NCBI RefSeq assembly: GCF_003205195.1
Contig: NZ_QJRY01000002.1
Span: 620,001 to 684,000, forward strand
Length of the DNA stretch: 64,000 nucleotides
Direction: 5' to 3'
Source of the DNA: Peteryoungia wuzhouensis
GTDB lineage: Bacteria > Pseudomonadota > Alphaproteobacteria > Rhizobiales > Rhizobiaceae
The notes below the pieces were generated by a model that saw only the letters and a program-made list of their open reading frames with translations, was not told the DNA's origin and ran no database searches. The position numbers were made by a program, and so were the translations under genes. Every line of letters begins with the position of its first letter. Positions within the stretch are counted from its first letter, which is position 1. Shown here piece after piece: positions 37,472-45,893 of the stretch.

Positions 37472-38383
37472 ATGTTCAAGCTCGCGCATATATCCGATGT
37501 CCACCTCGGCCCATTGCCGAACCTGACGATCCGGGAACTCGCGTCCAAGCGCATCACGGGCTATGTGAACTGGCATCGCAACCGTCGCAAGCATCTTTTC
37601 CCCAATGCACTGGAAATGGTCCTCGCCAGCATTCGCGAAGCCAACCCAGATCACCTCGCCATCACCGGCGACCTCGTCAACCTTGCCTCCAAGCTCGAGA
37701 TCCGCCTCGTCACCGAATGGCTGAAGCTCGCCGGCACGCCCCTCGATACCTCGGTCGTTCCGGGTAACCATGACGCCTATGTGCCGGGCGCCCATGATCG
37801 CGTGGTCCAGGCCTGGTACGACTACATGCGCGGCGACGACGATCCGCTGATCTTCCAGGATAGCCACAAGCTCTTTCCCTATATCCGCCGCCGGGGTCCA
37901 GTCGCCATCATCGGCTGTTCCACCTCGATCGCCACCCCGCCCTTCTCCGCGCAAGGCTATTTCAGCGGCCGTCAGGCCCGCGAGACGGCAGGCCTGTTGA
38001 AGGCCGCCGGCGAGGAAGGCCTCTTTCGCGTGGTGATGATCCATCATCCGCCGATCCGCGGCGCGGCCGCGCAGCACAAGCGCATGATCGGCATCCGCCG
38101 CTTCGCCGCCGCCATTCGCACCGGCGGCGCCGAACTCGTGCTGCACGGCCACACGCATCTCAACACGCTCTATTGGCTGGCAGACCGCGAAAAACACATC
38201 CCCGTCGTCGGCATCGCCTCGGCAAGCCAGGGCCCCGGCGCCAAGAAACCCGCCGCCGGCTACAATCTCTTCTCCATCGAGGGCGAGACAGGCAACTGGC
38301 AGCTGGACTGGCAGCGCTTCAAGATCGAAAGCGAGGACGCGCCGCTGAAACTCGACCACAGTGAACGCCTGATGGGCCTCTGA
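37472..38383 (+). CDS. metallophosphoesterase (calcineurin-like)
   Basis: A 303-residue binuclear metallophosphoesterase. Metal-ligand motifs appear in the expected order: HISDVHLG (residues 6-13), TGDLVN, VVPGNHDAY, MIHHPP and HGHTH. It resembles the cyclic-nucleotide phosphodiesterase/3',5'-cAMP CpdA-like group in size. The ATG at 37472 has GAGAAG upstream; the ATG at 37460 is also possible. The stop is 3 bases from the convergent hydrolase stop. The physiological substrate is unknown. Confidence 0.92.
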   Translation: MFKLAHISDVHLGPLPNLTIRELASKRITGYVNWHRNRRKHLFPNALEMVLASIREANPDHLAITGDLVNLASKLEIRLVTEWLKLAGTPLDTSVVPGNHDAYVPGAHDRVVQAWYDYMRGDDDPLIFQDSHKLFPYIRRRGPVAIIGCSTSIATPPFSAQGYFSGRQARETAGLLKAAGEEGLFRVVMIHHPPIRGAAAQHKRMIGIRRFAAAIRTGGAELVLHGHTHLNTLYWLADREKHIPVVGIASASQGPGAKKPAAGYNLFSIEGETGNWQLDWQRFKIESEDAPLKLDHSERLMGL

Positions 38384-38386
38384 GGC

Positions 38387-39163
38387 TCAATCTGCCACCA
38401 TCGCGGATGAAAGGGCGGAAGCCACCGCATCCGGTGCCTCGTCGATCAGCATATGCCCCACGCCTTCGATCAGCATCACGTCGGCACCCGGCCAGATGGC
38501 CTTGGCTTGCGTGACCGGCAGGATCGGATCCTCCGCTCCCCACAAAAGCCGCGTCGGAACGCCAAGCGCGTCGAAAGCCGAAAGCGGCAGTGTCCCCTGC
38601 CCGGTTCGCCCGTCTGTCTCCACAAGGAAGGAATTCAGGATCTCCACAAGCCGGTCCGTGGCTCCGGGAAGACGCCGAGCATCGGTAAGCCGATCGAGGC
38701 TCGTCACACCAGGCATGCTGCCCGGAGCCAACAGCGCAGCCAGAGCCAGTGCCAGGTCGCCGGTCTCAACCGCCAAACCATAGCGCCGCAGCGCCTCATG
38801 ATGGATTTCGGGCCCGAAACCGCCCGGCGCCAGCAGCGTCAGCGAACGCACCCGGTCGCCGGCACGCAGCGCAATCAGGCTCGCAGTCGCACCACCCATC
38901 GAATGCCCGCAGAGATGAAAGCTGGAAATCCCGCGCCGATCGAGATCCGCGAGAACAACCTTGGCCATTACACCGGCATGCCCGATACCCTCGGCACCGA
39001 GCGACTGCCCGTGCCCCGGCAGATCATACACGACCAGCGGGATATCGGGGTCGAGCCGAGAGACGACCGGCGCCCACAGAGCCCCGATCCCACCGAAGCC
39101 ATGCAGCAGCACGAGCGGTGCCTTCGCCGAGGAGTAATTCCGAACCTCGGCGAAGAGCGTCAT
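38387..39163 (-). CDS. alpha/beta hydrolase
   Basis: A 258-residue alpha/beta hydrolase. The oxyanion region is VLLHGFGG (near residue 18), the nucleophile elbow GHSMGG has its Ser at about residue 92, the acid is in LLWGAEDPILP and the catalytic His in EGVGHMLID. All triad members are present. It begins 5 bases after the leuA stop and is probably co-transcribed. A link to leucine synthesis is not evident, and the substrate is unknown. Confidence 0.92.
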   Translation of the reverse strand: MTLFAEVRNYSSAKAPLVLLHGFGGIGALWAPVVSRLDPDIPLVVYDLPGHGQSLGAEGIGHAGVMAKVVLADLDRRGISSFHLCGHSMGGATASLIALRAGDRVRSLTLLAPGGFGPEIHHEALRRYGLAVETGDLALALAALLAPGSMPGVTSLDRLTDARRLPGATDRLVEILNSFLVETDGRTGQGTLPLSAFDALGVPTRLLWGAEDPILPVTQAKAIWPGADVMLIEGVGHMLIDEAPDAVASALSSAMVAD

Positions 39164-39168
39164 GTTGT

Positions 39169-40884
39169 TTAGGCCTTGGCCTGCGTCTCAAGCACACGGT
39201 TGGCGGCCGAGACGATGGCCTCCAGAGAGGCCGTCACGATATTGGTGTTGATGCCTGCGCCGAACAGCTTGCCGCCGGCATGCGCCATCTCGACATAGGC
39301 AATGGCTGCCGCATTCGACCCATGCTGCAACGAATGCTCGGAATAGTCCTGCACCGAAAGATCGATCCCGAGATAGGTCGACAGCGCATTGACAAAACCG
39401 TCGATCGGTCCGGTCCCCTTGCCCTCGATCCGCTTCGTCTCACCCTTGTCGGTGATCTCGGCGGCAACGACCCGGATGCCCTTCTGATCAGTGCCAGCCG
39501 GATAGGTGTGGTGATCGACAAACTTGATCCGCGCCTGAGGCTGCTCGACATAACGTTCGATGAAGCGCTCGTAGATCTTCTTCGACGGCAGTTCCTTGCC
39601 ATCCTCGTCGGTGATCCGCTGGATGTCCTCGCGGAACTCCACCTGCAGGGCGCGCGGCAGGTTGATGCCGTAGTCTTCCTGCAGGATATAGGCGATGCCG
39701 CCCTTGCCCGACTGCGAATTGATCCGGATGATCGCCTCATAGGTACGGCCAACATCCTGCGGATCGATCGGCAGATAGGGCACTTCCCAGAGGGGATGAT
39801 TGGCGGTCTTAATCGCCTTCATGCCCTTGTTGATCGCATCCTGGTGTGAGCCGGAGAAGGCCGTATAGACCAGCTCGCCGACATACGGATGACGCTCGGG
39901 AATGACCATCTCGTTGGAATATTCATAGACCGCCTTGATCCGCTCGATGTCGGAGCAGTCCAGCTGCGGGTCGACACCCTGCGTATACATGTTGAGCGCC
40001 AGCGTCACGACATCGACATTGCCGGTGCGCTCGCCATTGCCGAACAGCGTGCCTTCGACGCGGTCGGCACCGGCCATCAGGCCGAGTTCCGTCGCGGCAA
40101 TGCCGGTGCCCCGGTCATTGTGCGGATGCAGCGAGATGATGACGTTCTCGCGTTGGTCGATATTGCGACACATCCACTCGATCTGGTCGGCATAGATATT
40201 CGGCGTCGCCATCTCGACGGTCGAGGGCAAATTCAGGATCAGCTTGTTATCATCAGTCGGCTTCACTTCGGCGATGACGGCGTTGCAGATCTCCAGTGCC
40301 ACTTCCAGCTCGGTGCCGGTAAAGCTCTCAGGCGAATATTCGAAGCGATAGCCGCCACCGGCCTTGGCCGCCATGTCCATGATCATCTTCGCGGCATCAA
40401 CAGCGATCTGCTTGATGCCGGCGACATCCTTGCCGAAGACAACGCGGCGCTGCAGCTCGGAGGTGGAATTGTAGAAATGGATGATCGGCTTGGTCGCGCC
40501 TTCCAGCGCCTCGAAGGTCCGCGTAATCAACTCCGGCCGGCACTGCACCAGCACCTGCAACGACACGTCGGAGGGCACACCACCCTCTTCCACGCACCAG
40601 CGGGCGAAGTCGAAATCCGTCTGCGAGGCCGAGGGGAAACCGATCTCGATTTCCTTGAAGCCCATGTCGAGCAAGAGCTGGAACATCCGCGCCTTGCGGT
40701 CATGGCCCATCGGGTTGACCAGCGACTGGTTGCCGTCGCGCAGATCGACGGAACACCAGATCGGCGCCTTGTCGATCACCTTCGACGGCCAGGTGCGATC
40801 GGCAATGGCGATCTGCGGATAAGGGCGGTACTTCTCAGAAGCGTCCGGCATGCCCTGCTTCACGGTATGGGTCTTCAAAATCAT
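39169..40884 (-). CDS. leuA: 2-isopropylmalate synthase
   Basis: Catalyses the first committed step of leucine synthesis, condensing acetyl-CoA with 2-oxoisovalerate. The 571-residue length and N-terminus (KYRPYPQIAIADRTWPSK) are those of the longer LeuA type. The DRDG-like metal site SVDLRDGNQSL, the HPHNDRGTG motif and the C-terminal regulatory domain (with GPIDGFVNALSTYLG) are present. Leucine feedback inhibition is expected from that domain. It is first of a two-gene unit with a hydrolase. Confidence 0.95.
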   Translation of the reverse strand: MILKTHTVKQGMPDASEKYRPYPQIAIADRTWPSKVIDKAPIWCSVDLRDGNQSLVNPMGHDRKARMFQLLLDMGFKEIEIGFPSASQTDFDFARWCVEEGGVPSDVSLQVLVQCRPELITRTFEALEGATKPIIHFYNSTSELQRRVVFGKDVAGIKQIAVDAAKMIMDMAAKAGGGYRFEYSPESFTGTELEVALEICNAVIAEVKPTDDNKLILNLPSTVEMATPNIYADQIEWMCRNIDQRENVIISLHPHNDRGTGIAATELGLMAGADRVEGTLFGNGERTGNVDVVTLALNMYTQGVDPQLDCSDIERIKAVYEYSNEMVIPERHPYVGELVYTAFSGSHQDAINKGMKAIKTANHPLWEVPYLPIDPQDVGRTYEAIIRINSQSGKGGIAYILQEDYGINLPRALQVEFREDIQRITDEDGKELPSKKIYERFIERYVEQPQARIKFVDHHTYPAGTDQKGIRVVAAEITDKGETKRIEGKGTGPIDGFVNALSTYLGIDLSVQDYSEHSLQHGSNAAAIAYVEMAHAGGKLFGAGINTNIVTASLEAIVSAANRVLETQAKA

Positions 40885-41211
40885 CGTCTTCGTCTCTTCT
40901 CGTCCTCGTCGGCGTGACCGGCTGATAGCAAATCAGGTGGCGTTTGACACGTCCGAACGACCCCTTGTCAGGGAATTACTGATATCGATGTGGGAGTGTT
41001 CGAGGAGCAATCGCCAAACGGCTGACCCGGCCGCCGGGCGCTCCTCAATGGACCCGGCAACCGCGGATAAGGCCGAGAAGAAGAAGCGAGTTTGGCACCG
41101 ACGCGACGAAGCCGGCCGCAGCGCGGGCCGTCATCTCAGTCGCAGCAATGGTCGTGCCGTTGGTCTTCATGGGATGAGGAATAGCGCGACGAAATGAATC
41201 GCGCAAGGGTG
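40885..41211. other. 327-base region upstream of leuA
   Basis: This contains the leuA promoter. Two 7-base arms GAGGAGC (41002-41008) and GCTCCTC (41040-41046) form an inverted repeat, without a T run. No leucine-rich leader peptide or clear attenuator is visible. A 41-codon frame ending at 41045 lacks a ribosome site and is not called. Confidence 0.5.
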
Positions 41212-41460
41212 TTATTCGGCAGCGGATTTCGGTGTCTGATTCAAACGTTCGCGAATCCACAACGAGACAAGCTTCTGCCGAGAGGTATTCAAACGAGCGG
41301 CCTCCGCGTCGAGTGCCGCAAGCTCATCCTTCAGGAGTTCGAGTTCGATAAGCTCGTGTTCCCAATTGATACGCCGAGCATTGGCCCAATCAAAATATTC
41401 GCTGACATCCTCGCCGTCATCGAATTTCTGGTCGAGTTCGGCTGCTGTTATGGTCTTCAT
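41212..41460 (-). CDS. brnA: BrnA-like antitoxin (ribbon-helix-helix)
   Basis: An 82-residue antitoxin. The N-terminus (MKTITAAELDQKFDDGEDVS, then EYFDWANARR) is typical of antitoxins paired with BrnT. The C-terminal part (AARLNTSRQKLVSLWIRERL, residues 54-73) looks like a ribbon-helix-helix DNA-binding unit. It starts inside the toxin gene (44-base overlap), in the reversed toxin-first order usual for BrnTA. It should repress its own operon with BrnT. Confidence 0.82.
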   Translation of the reverse strand: MKTITAAELDQKFDDGEDVSEYFDWANARRINWEHELIELELLKDELAALDAEAARLNTSRQKLVSLWIRERLNQTPKSAAE

Positions 41461-41710
41461 AAAACTGAATCTCCGCTTTCCTGGCTCTTCGAACAGAAAT
41501 GATCCGGATCTTTTTCTGCCGAAGCGTGAAGTATCCCACCCAGAATTTGCCTTCGATCTGCCCGACAATACCATATCGGACCTCGTCGTGCGAGCGGGCG
41601 TCCACGGTCAAACCGTTCCCCGGACGCCACAACTCCTGCGCCGCCACGAAATCGATTCCGTGCTTCGCCTTGTTCGCCTCGCTTTTGGCCGGATCGAATT
41701 CGAACTCCAT
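41417..41710 (-). CDS. brnT: BrnT family toxin (DUF497)
   Basis: A 97-residue RelE-fold ribonuclease toxin. Family motifs are MEFEFDPAKSEANKAKHGID (residues 1-20), FVAAQELW, YGIVGQIEGKFWVGYFTLR and the IRIISVRRARKAE strand with catalytic basic residues. Its last 15 residues overlap the antitoxin start. The base composition is lower in GC than neighbouring genes, as for the other toxin-antitoxin pair at 32 kb. Confidence 0.9.
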   Translation of the reverse strand: MEFEFDPAKSEANKAKHGIDFVAAQELWRPGNGLTVDARSHDEVRYGIVGQIEGKFWVGYFTLRQKKIRIISVRRARKAEIQFYEDHNSSRTRPEIR

Positions 41711-41762
41711 GCCCTCAACCTAACGCAACCCATGCGATTGCACCAGATAAACCACACGTCTC

Positions 41763-41987
41763 TCAGCGTCGTCCGAACTGCGCGATGACGGCTGCGGCGA
41801 GGAAACCGATCGCCACCACGCCCCAGACCATCCCACCCTCGGTGACATTGCTGCCGTTGGACGTGACACAGCTCGACTGCGCTGCCGCGATACAGTCCCG
41901 CCAGATCCAGTAGCGCATGTAGAACACATAACCGAACAGGCTGGCCGCCAGCCCAAAAACGATTGCTTTGATGCGGGGCCGCCTCAA
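41763..41987 (-). CDS. small membrane protein coupled to the BenE transporter
   Basis: A 74-residue protein with two hydrophobic segments (about 8-24 and 54-68) separated by a periplasmic loop containing two cysteines (DCIAAAQSSCVTSNGSN). The start is a TTG overlapping the transporter stop as TTGA (41984-41987), preceded by GAGAAG. No family is recognised. The coupling suggests a small accessory subunit of the transporter. The paired Cys could form a periplasmic disulphide. Confidence 0.65.
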   Translation of the reverse strand: MRRPRIKAIVFGLAASLFGYVFYMRYWIWRDCIAAAQSSCVTSNGSNVTEGGMVWGVVAIGFLAAAVIAQFGRR

Positions 41988-43165
41988 GCGCGGCTTCTCG
42001 CGAGCTTCACCAGCCCCAGCATCGCCACCCCAGCAATCAGCCCCCAGAATGCCCCTGAGATCCCGAGAATGGAAATCCCCGACGCCGTCACAAGGAATGT
42101 CACCGCCGCCGCCTCTCGCGTCTCCGGCACCTGAAATGCCGCAACCGAGGACCCCGAAAACGCCCCGATCAGCGCCAGACCCGCCACTGACTGGATCAGG
42201 ATCGGCGGCGCCAGCGACACGAAACCGGTGACCGCACCGGCGGCAAGCCCCAGAAGCACATAGCCGATGCCGGCAATGATCGCCGCCCAATAGCGCCGCT
42301 TTGGATCGGGATGCGCATCCTCGCCCGCACACATCGCCGCCGTGATCGCCGCAAGATTGACCGCATGCCCGCCGAACGGCGCCAACAATGCCGAAAACAC
42401 ACCGGTCACCGCGAACATCGGCCCAGGATTCGGCTCATATTTGTTGACCTTGAGGATCGCGATCCCGGGAATGTTCTGCGAGGCCATGGTGACGATGAAC
42501 AGCGGCAGCGCAATCGACACCAGAGCGGGCAGCGTGAACGCCGGCCGCACCAGTTCCACCGGCGGTGCGAGCGAGGCTGCCCAGCTCGCCATCGCCCCGT
42601 CAGGCAGGTCAACGCCGAAGACGATCACCACGACAAAGGTCAACAACGCCGCAGGCACCGCGTAAAGTCGCTTGAAGGCCGACACCACCGCCCAGACGAC
42701 GAGAATCGGCAGTCCCAAGGCCGCATCGAAGGCCACCGCCTTGAACGGTGCAAAACACAGGCTGAGAATAACGCCGGCCAGCATGGCATTGGCGATGGGC
42801 GCAGGGATTGCCGCCACAGCGCGGCCAAACGGGCGGATCAGCCCGGCAAGCACGATCAGCGCCGCGCAGACCAGAAACGCCCCGACCGCTGCCGGAAAGC
42901 CGCCCACCGGAACACCCGCCGTCGCCATCAGCGCCGCCCCCGGTGTCGACCACGCGACCGAGACCGGCAGTTTCGTCCAGGCACTGAGCACGATCCCGCA
43001 GATCCCCATTGCAACGGACAGCGCCATCAGCCCGGACGCCGCCTCGTAATCGGTTGCCCCGACGCCCTTCAGCCCCTGCAACACGACGGCAAAGGAACTG
43101 GCAAAACCGACAAAGGCGACGAGCACGCCCATGAAGGCGGCCTGGGGAGACAAATCTTTCAGCAT
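41984..43165 (-). CDS. BenE/YdcO family benzoate-type transporter
   Basis: A 393-residue membrane transporter with about 12 hydrophobic segments. It has the BenE signature STPGAALMATAGV (near residue 73) and the conserved FIVTMASQNIPGIAIL and FGGHAVNLAAITAAMCAG motifs. These proteins are classed as proton-linked aromatic acid or nucleobase-like carriers; the substrate here is not determined, and no benzoate-catabolic genes are near. The ATG at 43165 suits the family N-terminus (MLKDLSPQAAFMG). Confidence 0.9.
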   Translation of the reverse strand: MLKDLSPQAAFMGVLVAFVGFASSFAVVLQGLKGVGATDYEAASGLMALSVAMGICGIVLSAWTKLPVSVAWSTPGAALMATAGVPVGGFPAAVGAFLVCAALIVLAGLIRPFGRAVAAIPAPIANAMLAGVILSLCFAPFKAVAFDAALGLPILVVWAVVSAFKRLYAVPAALLTFVVVIVFGVDLPDGAMASWAASLAPPVELVRPAFTLPALVSIALPLFIVTMASQNIPGIAILKVNKYEPNPGPMFAVTGVFSALLAPFGGHAVNLAAITAAMCAGEDAHPDPKRRYWAAIIAGIGYVLLGLAAGAVTGFVSLAPPILIQSVAGLALIGAFSGSSVAAFQVPETREAAAVTFLVTASGISILGISGAFWGLIAGVAMLGLVKLARSRA

Positions 43166-43262
43166 GGCGGGCTCGCGAAACGGAGTTTGATGGTGAAGGC
43201 CAATCAAATTCCGAAGACGCTGACAAGGTCCAGAGGCCGCGAAAGCGTCCTCTCGTGCAGCT

Positions 43263-44450
43263 TTAAAGGGAACTCGCCGGCTGGTCGAAGCGCTCCGTCG
43301 CGCCAGGCGCCGTCAGATGTGTGTTGGCCCCAGCCAGCACCACCCGATTGCGCCCGCCTCTCTTGGCCGCATAAAGCGCGGCGTCCGCCCGGCCCATCAG
43401 CTTTGTCATGGTTTTTGCCACCGGCGCCACCGCAACGCCGGCACTCAATGTCACCGGGATCACCTCGCCGTCATGGGAAATCGCGAGCGAAGCAACGGTC
43501 GCGCGCAACTGCTCGACCGTTTCGATCGCGCGCGCGACACCGACATCCGGCAGAAACAGGCCGAACTCCTCGCCGCCCATACGCGCGAAAATCGCCGTCT
43601 CCCCAAGCGAGCGCATCATGGCCTGCGCCACTCCCGTCAAAACCTGGTCCCCGGCCACGTGTCCATAGCGGTCGTTGACCTGCTTGAAGTGGTCGATATC
43701 GATGATGACATAGGCACTTCCCGGCTGCACCTGCTGCGGCAGCCGGTCCATCATCCAGTGCCGGTTGTGGATCCCGGTCAGGCTGTCGGTCTCTGTCAGC
43801 GCTATCAATCGACGCTCGGACCGTTCCTGCACCAGGATCAGCACAAACATCGCAATGGCGAACTGGCAGAGGATCAGAAGCAGGAAAGTGGCTGCCGGCG
43901 TCACAGGCATCAGATCAGGTCTGGCGATCACCACAATGGTGGTCAAGGCGATGATCGCCTTGCAGACGAAGGCTCCGGCAAGCCCCCATCGGGTCTGCAA
44001 CCGCTCGCCCCTCTTGTCACGGAGCACCATCCAGACGGCTGCCAGCGCAAACATCGCCATGACAGAGAGGAAAACCGCCGAACGTTCGACATTGTCGAGG
44101 TAGAAATCCGACACGAACGCCCAGGTCGTCAGCACAATCGGAACCACGAACGCGAACCAGTTGCGACCGGCAGGACGCTCCTCGATCAGGTTGATCAGCC
44201 CCACATAGATCAGGGAATAGGATACCGGTCCGCTGACGAAGCTCCAGAACGTCCAGGTGCGGTAGTCGATGACATCTTCAAGCCCGGCGCCGGCCAGAAG
44301 CGAGCCGCCGCCCAGCACGAGGAAACCCATAGACATCTTGCCGAGCCCGCGAATATGCAGGGACCGCGAGCGCACCAGCAGGAAACACAGCGCGCCGACA
44401 GCCAGTGACAGCGGATGCAGTGTCAGAATCGTCGCGAGGTCGAGATGCAT
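43263..44450 (-). CDS. membrane diguanylate cyclase (GGDEF)
   Basis: A 395-residue protein with six or more hydrophobic helices (residues 5-205) and a C-terminal GGDEF domain from about 218 (LTETDSLTGIHNRHW). The active-site motif is GGEEF in FARMGGEEFGLF, so cyclase activity is expected. No RxxD inhibitory site lies before it, so product feedback may be absent. The membrane part resembles MHYE/7TM-like sensor layouts without a recognised ligand fold. It is divergent from the polyamine operon. Confidence 0.92.
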   Translation of the reverse strand: MHLDLATILTLHPLSLAVGALCFLLVRSRSLHIRGLGKMSMGFLVLGGGSLLAGAGLEDVIDYRTWTFWSFVSGPVSYSLIYVGLINLIEERPAGRNWFAFVVPIVLTTWAFVSDFYLDNVERSAVFLSVMAMFALAAVWMVLRDKRGERLQTRWGLAGAFVCKAIIALTTIVVIARPDLMPVTPAATFLLLILCQFAIAMFVLILVQERSERRLIALTETDSLTGIHNRHWMMDRLPQQVQPGSAYVIIDIDHFKQVNDRYGHVAGDQVLTGVAQAMMRSLGETAIFARMGGEEFGLFLPDVGVARAIETVEQLRATVASLAISHDGEVIPVTLSAGVAVAPVAKTMTKLMGRADAALYAAKRGGRNRVVLAGANTHLTAPGATERFDQPASSL

Positions 44451-44745
44451 GAGATGTCCAGGAGAGTAGCGTTAGGCAACGATTACCAGCGGAAGCTTGC
44501 ATATTGCTAAATAAGACGCCTTTTTTATGCATGGCTGGACTCCGCTGGACGCAGAGCATCCCGGATTTGGCAGGCACCGACCGTCATCTTGGTTTCATCT
44601 TCTCGGGCCAAACAGGCGCAATCTGCTGAAACCCCGAGCTTGTGCTTGCCTTTTACCCCCCTTTTGCCTATGGACCCCCTCCGACGCATTCGGGGCGTCC
44701 CGTTCACTTCCGCCGGCAACGGCTGGGTTCACGAAGGATAGAGCC

Positions 44746-45843
44746 TTGATCCAGACCCCTTATTATCTGATCGACAAATCCAAACTGCTCCAGAACATGG
44801 AGAAGATCGCCAAATTGCGCGAACTCTCCGGCGCCAAGGCGCTGCTGGCGCTCAAATGTTTCGCCACCTGGTCGGTCTTCGATTTCATGCGCGACTACAT
44901 GGACGGCACGACGTCGTCGTCGCTCAACGAAGTCCGCCTCGGCCATGAGCGGTTCGGCAAGGAAACCCATGCCTATTCCGTGGCCTATGCCGACTACGAG
45001 ATCGACGAGGTCGTCTCCCACGCCGACAAGATCATCTTCAATTCGATTGGCCAGCTGACCCGTTTCGAAAAGCAATCCTCCGGCATCATCCGCGGCCTTC
45101 GGCTGAACCCCGGCGTCTCCTCCTCGAGCTTCGATCTCGCCGACCCCGCCCGCCCCTTCTCGCGGCTGGGTGAGTGGGATCTCGCAAAAGTCGAGCCGGT
45201 CATGGAGCTGATCTCCGGCTTCATGATCCACAACAACTGCGAAAACGGCGATTTCGACCTCTTCGACAAGATGCTCGGCGACATCGAGCATAAATTCGGC
45301 CCCCTCCTGAAGAAGGCCGAATGGGTCTCTCTCGGCGGCGGCATTCATTTCACCGGCGAGAACTATCCGCTGGAAAAATTCGCAGAGCGCCTGAAGCGCT
45401 TCTCCGGCGAGTTCGGCGTCCAGGTCTATCTGGAGCCCGGCGAAGCCTCGATCACCAAGTCGACCACGCTCGAAGTCACCGTGCTCGACAGACTTTACAA
45501 CGGCAAGGATCTTGTCGTGGTGGATTCATCCATCGAAGCGCATCTCCTCGATCTCCTGATCTACCGGGAAAGCGCGAAGGTCCACCCCAACCAGGGACCG
45601 CACCGGTACCAGGTCTGCGGCAAGTCCTGCCTCGCGGGCGATATCTTCGGCGAGTTCAATTTCGAACAGGAATTGAACATCGGCGACCGCATCTCGCTGC
45701 AGGACACCGCCGGCTACACGATGGTCAAGAAAAACTGGTTTAACGGCGTGCAAATGCCGGCAATCGCCATCCGCGAACTGGATGGCAGCCTCAGGACGGT
45801 CCGTGAGTTCGACTACACGGACTACGAAACAAGCCTGTCCTGA
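44746..45843 (+). CDS. nspC: carboxynorspermidine decarboxylase
   Basis: A PLP-dependent alanine-racemase-fold decarboxylase that completes norspermidine/spermidine synthesis from carboxy(nor)spermidine. The PLP lysine is K37 in ALLALKCFATWS. Other motifs are HNNCEN, SLGGGIHFTGENYPLEKF, EPGEASITKSTTL and CGKSCLAGDIFGEF. The start is a TTG at 44746 with AAGGA upstream (IQTPYYLIDKSKL); a longer reading from 44527 is not supported. It is co-directional with the dehydrogenase that makes its substrate. Confidence 0.93.
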   Translation: MIQTPYYLIDKSKLLQNMEKIAKLRELSGAKALLALKCFATWSVFDFMRDYMDGTTSSSLNEVRLGHERFGKETHAYSVAYADYEIDEVVSHADKIIFNSIGQLTRFEKQSSGIIRGLRLNPGVSSSSFDLADPARPFSRLGEWDLAKVEPVMELISGFMIHNNCENGDFDLFDKMLGDIEHKFGPLLKKAEWVSLGGGIHFTGENYPLEKFAERLKRFSGEFGVQVYLEPGEASITKSTTLEVTVLDRLYNGKDLVVVDSSIEAHLLDLLIYRESAKVHPNQGPHRYQVCGKSCLAGDIFGEFNFEQELNIGDRISLQDTAGYTMVKKNWFNGVQMPAIAIRELDGSLRTVREFDYTDYETSLS

Positions 45844-45860
45844 ACTCCCTCAGGAACAGG
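45834..45860 (+). promoter_or_regulatory. intercistronic hairpin over the nspC stop codon
   Basis: CCTGTCCTGA (45834-45843) pairs with TCAGGAACAGG (45850-45860) with one bulged base, enclosing the nspC TGA. No T run follows. It may tune expression or stability between the two polyamine genes. Confidence 0.4.
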
Positions 45861-45893
45861 TTCTGACGATTGGACATAGGAGTTGGTCCCATT

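Noticed and set aside
41045..41170. A 41-codon minus-strand frame downstream of brnA
   Set aside because: No ribosome-binding site and no recognised feature; cannot be supported.
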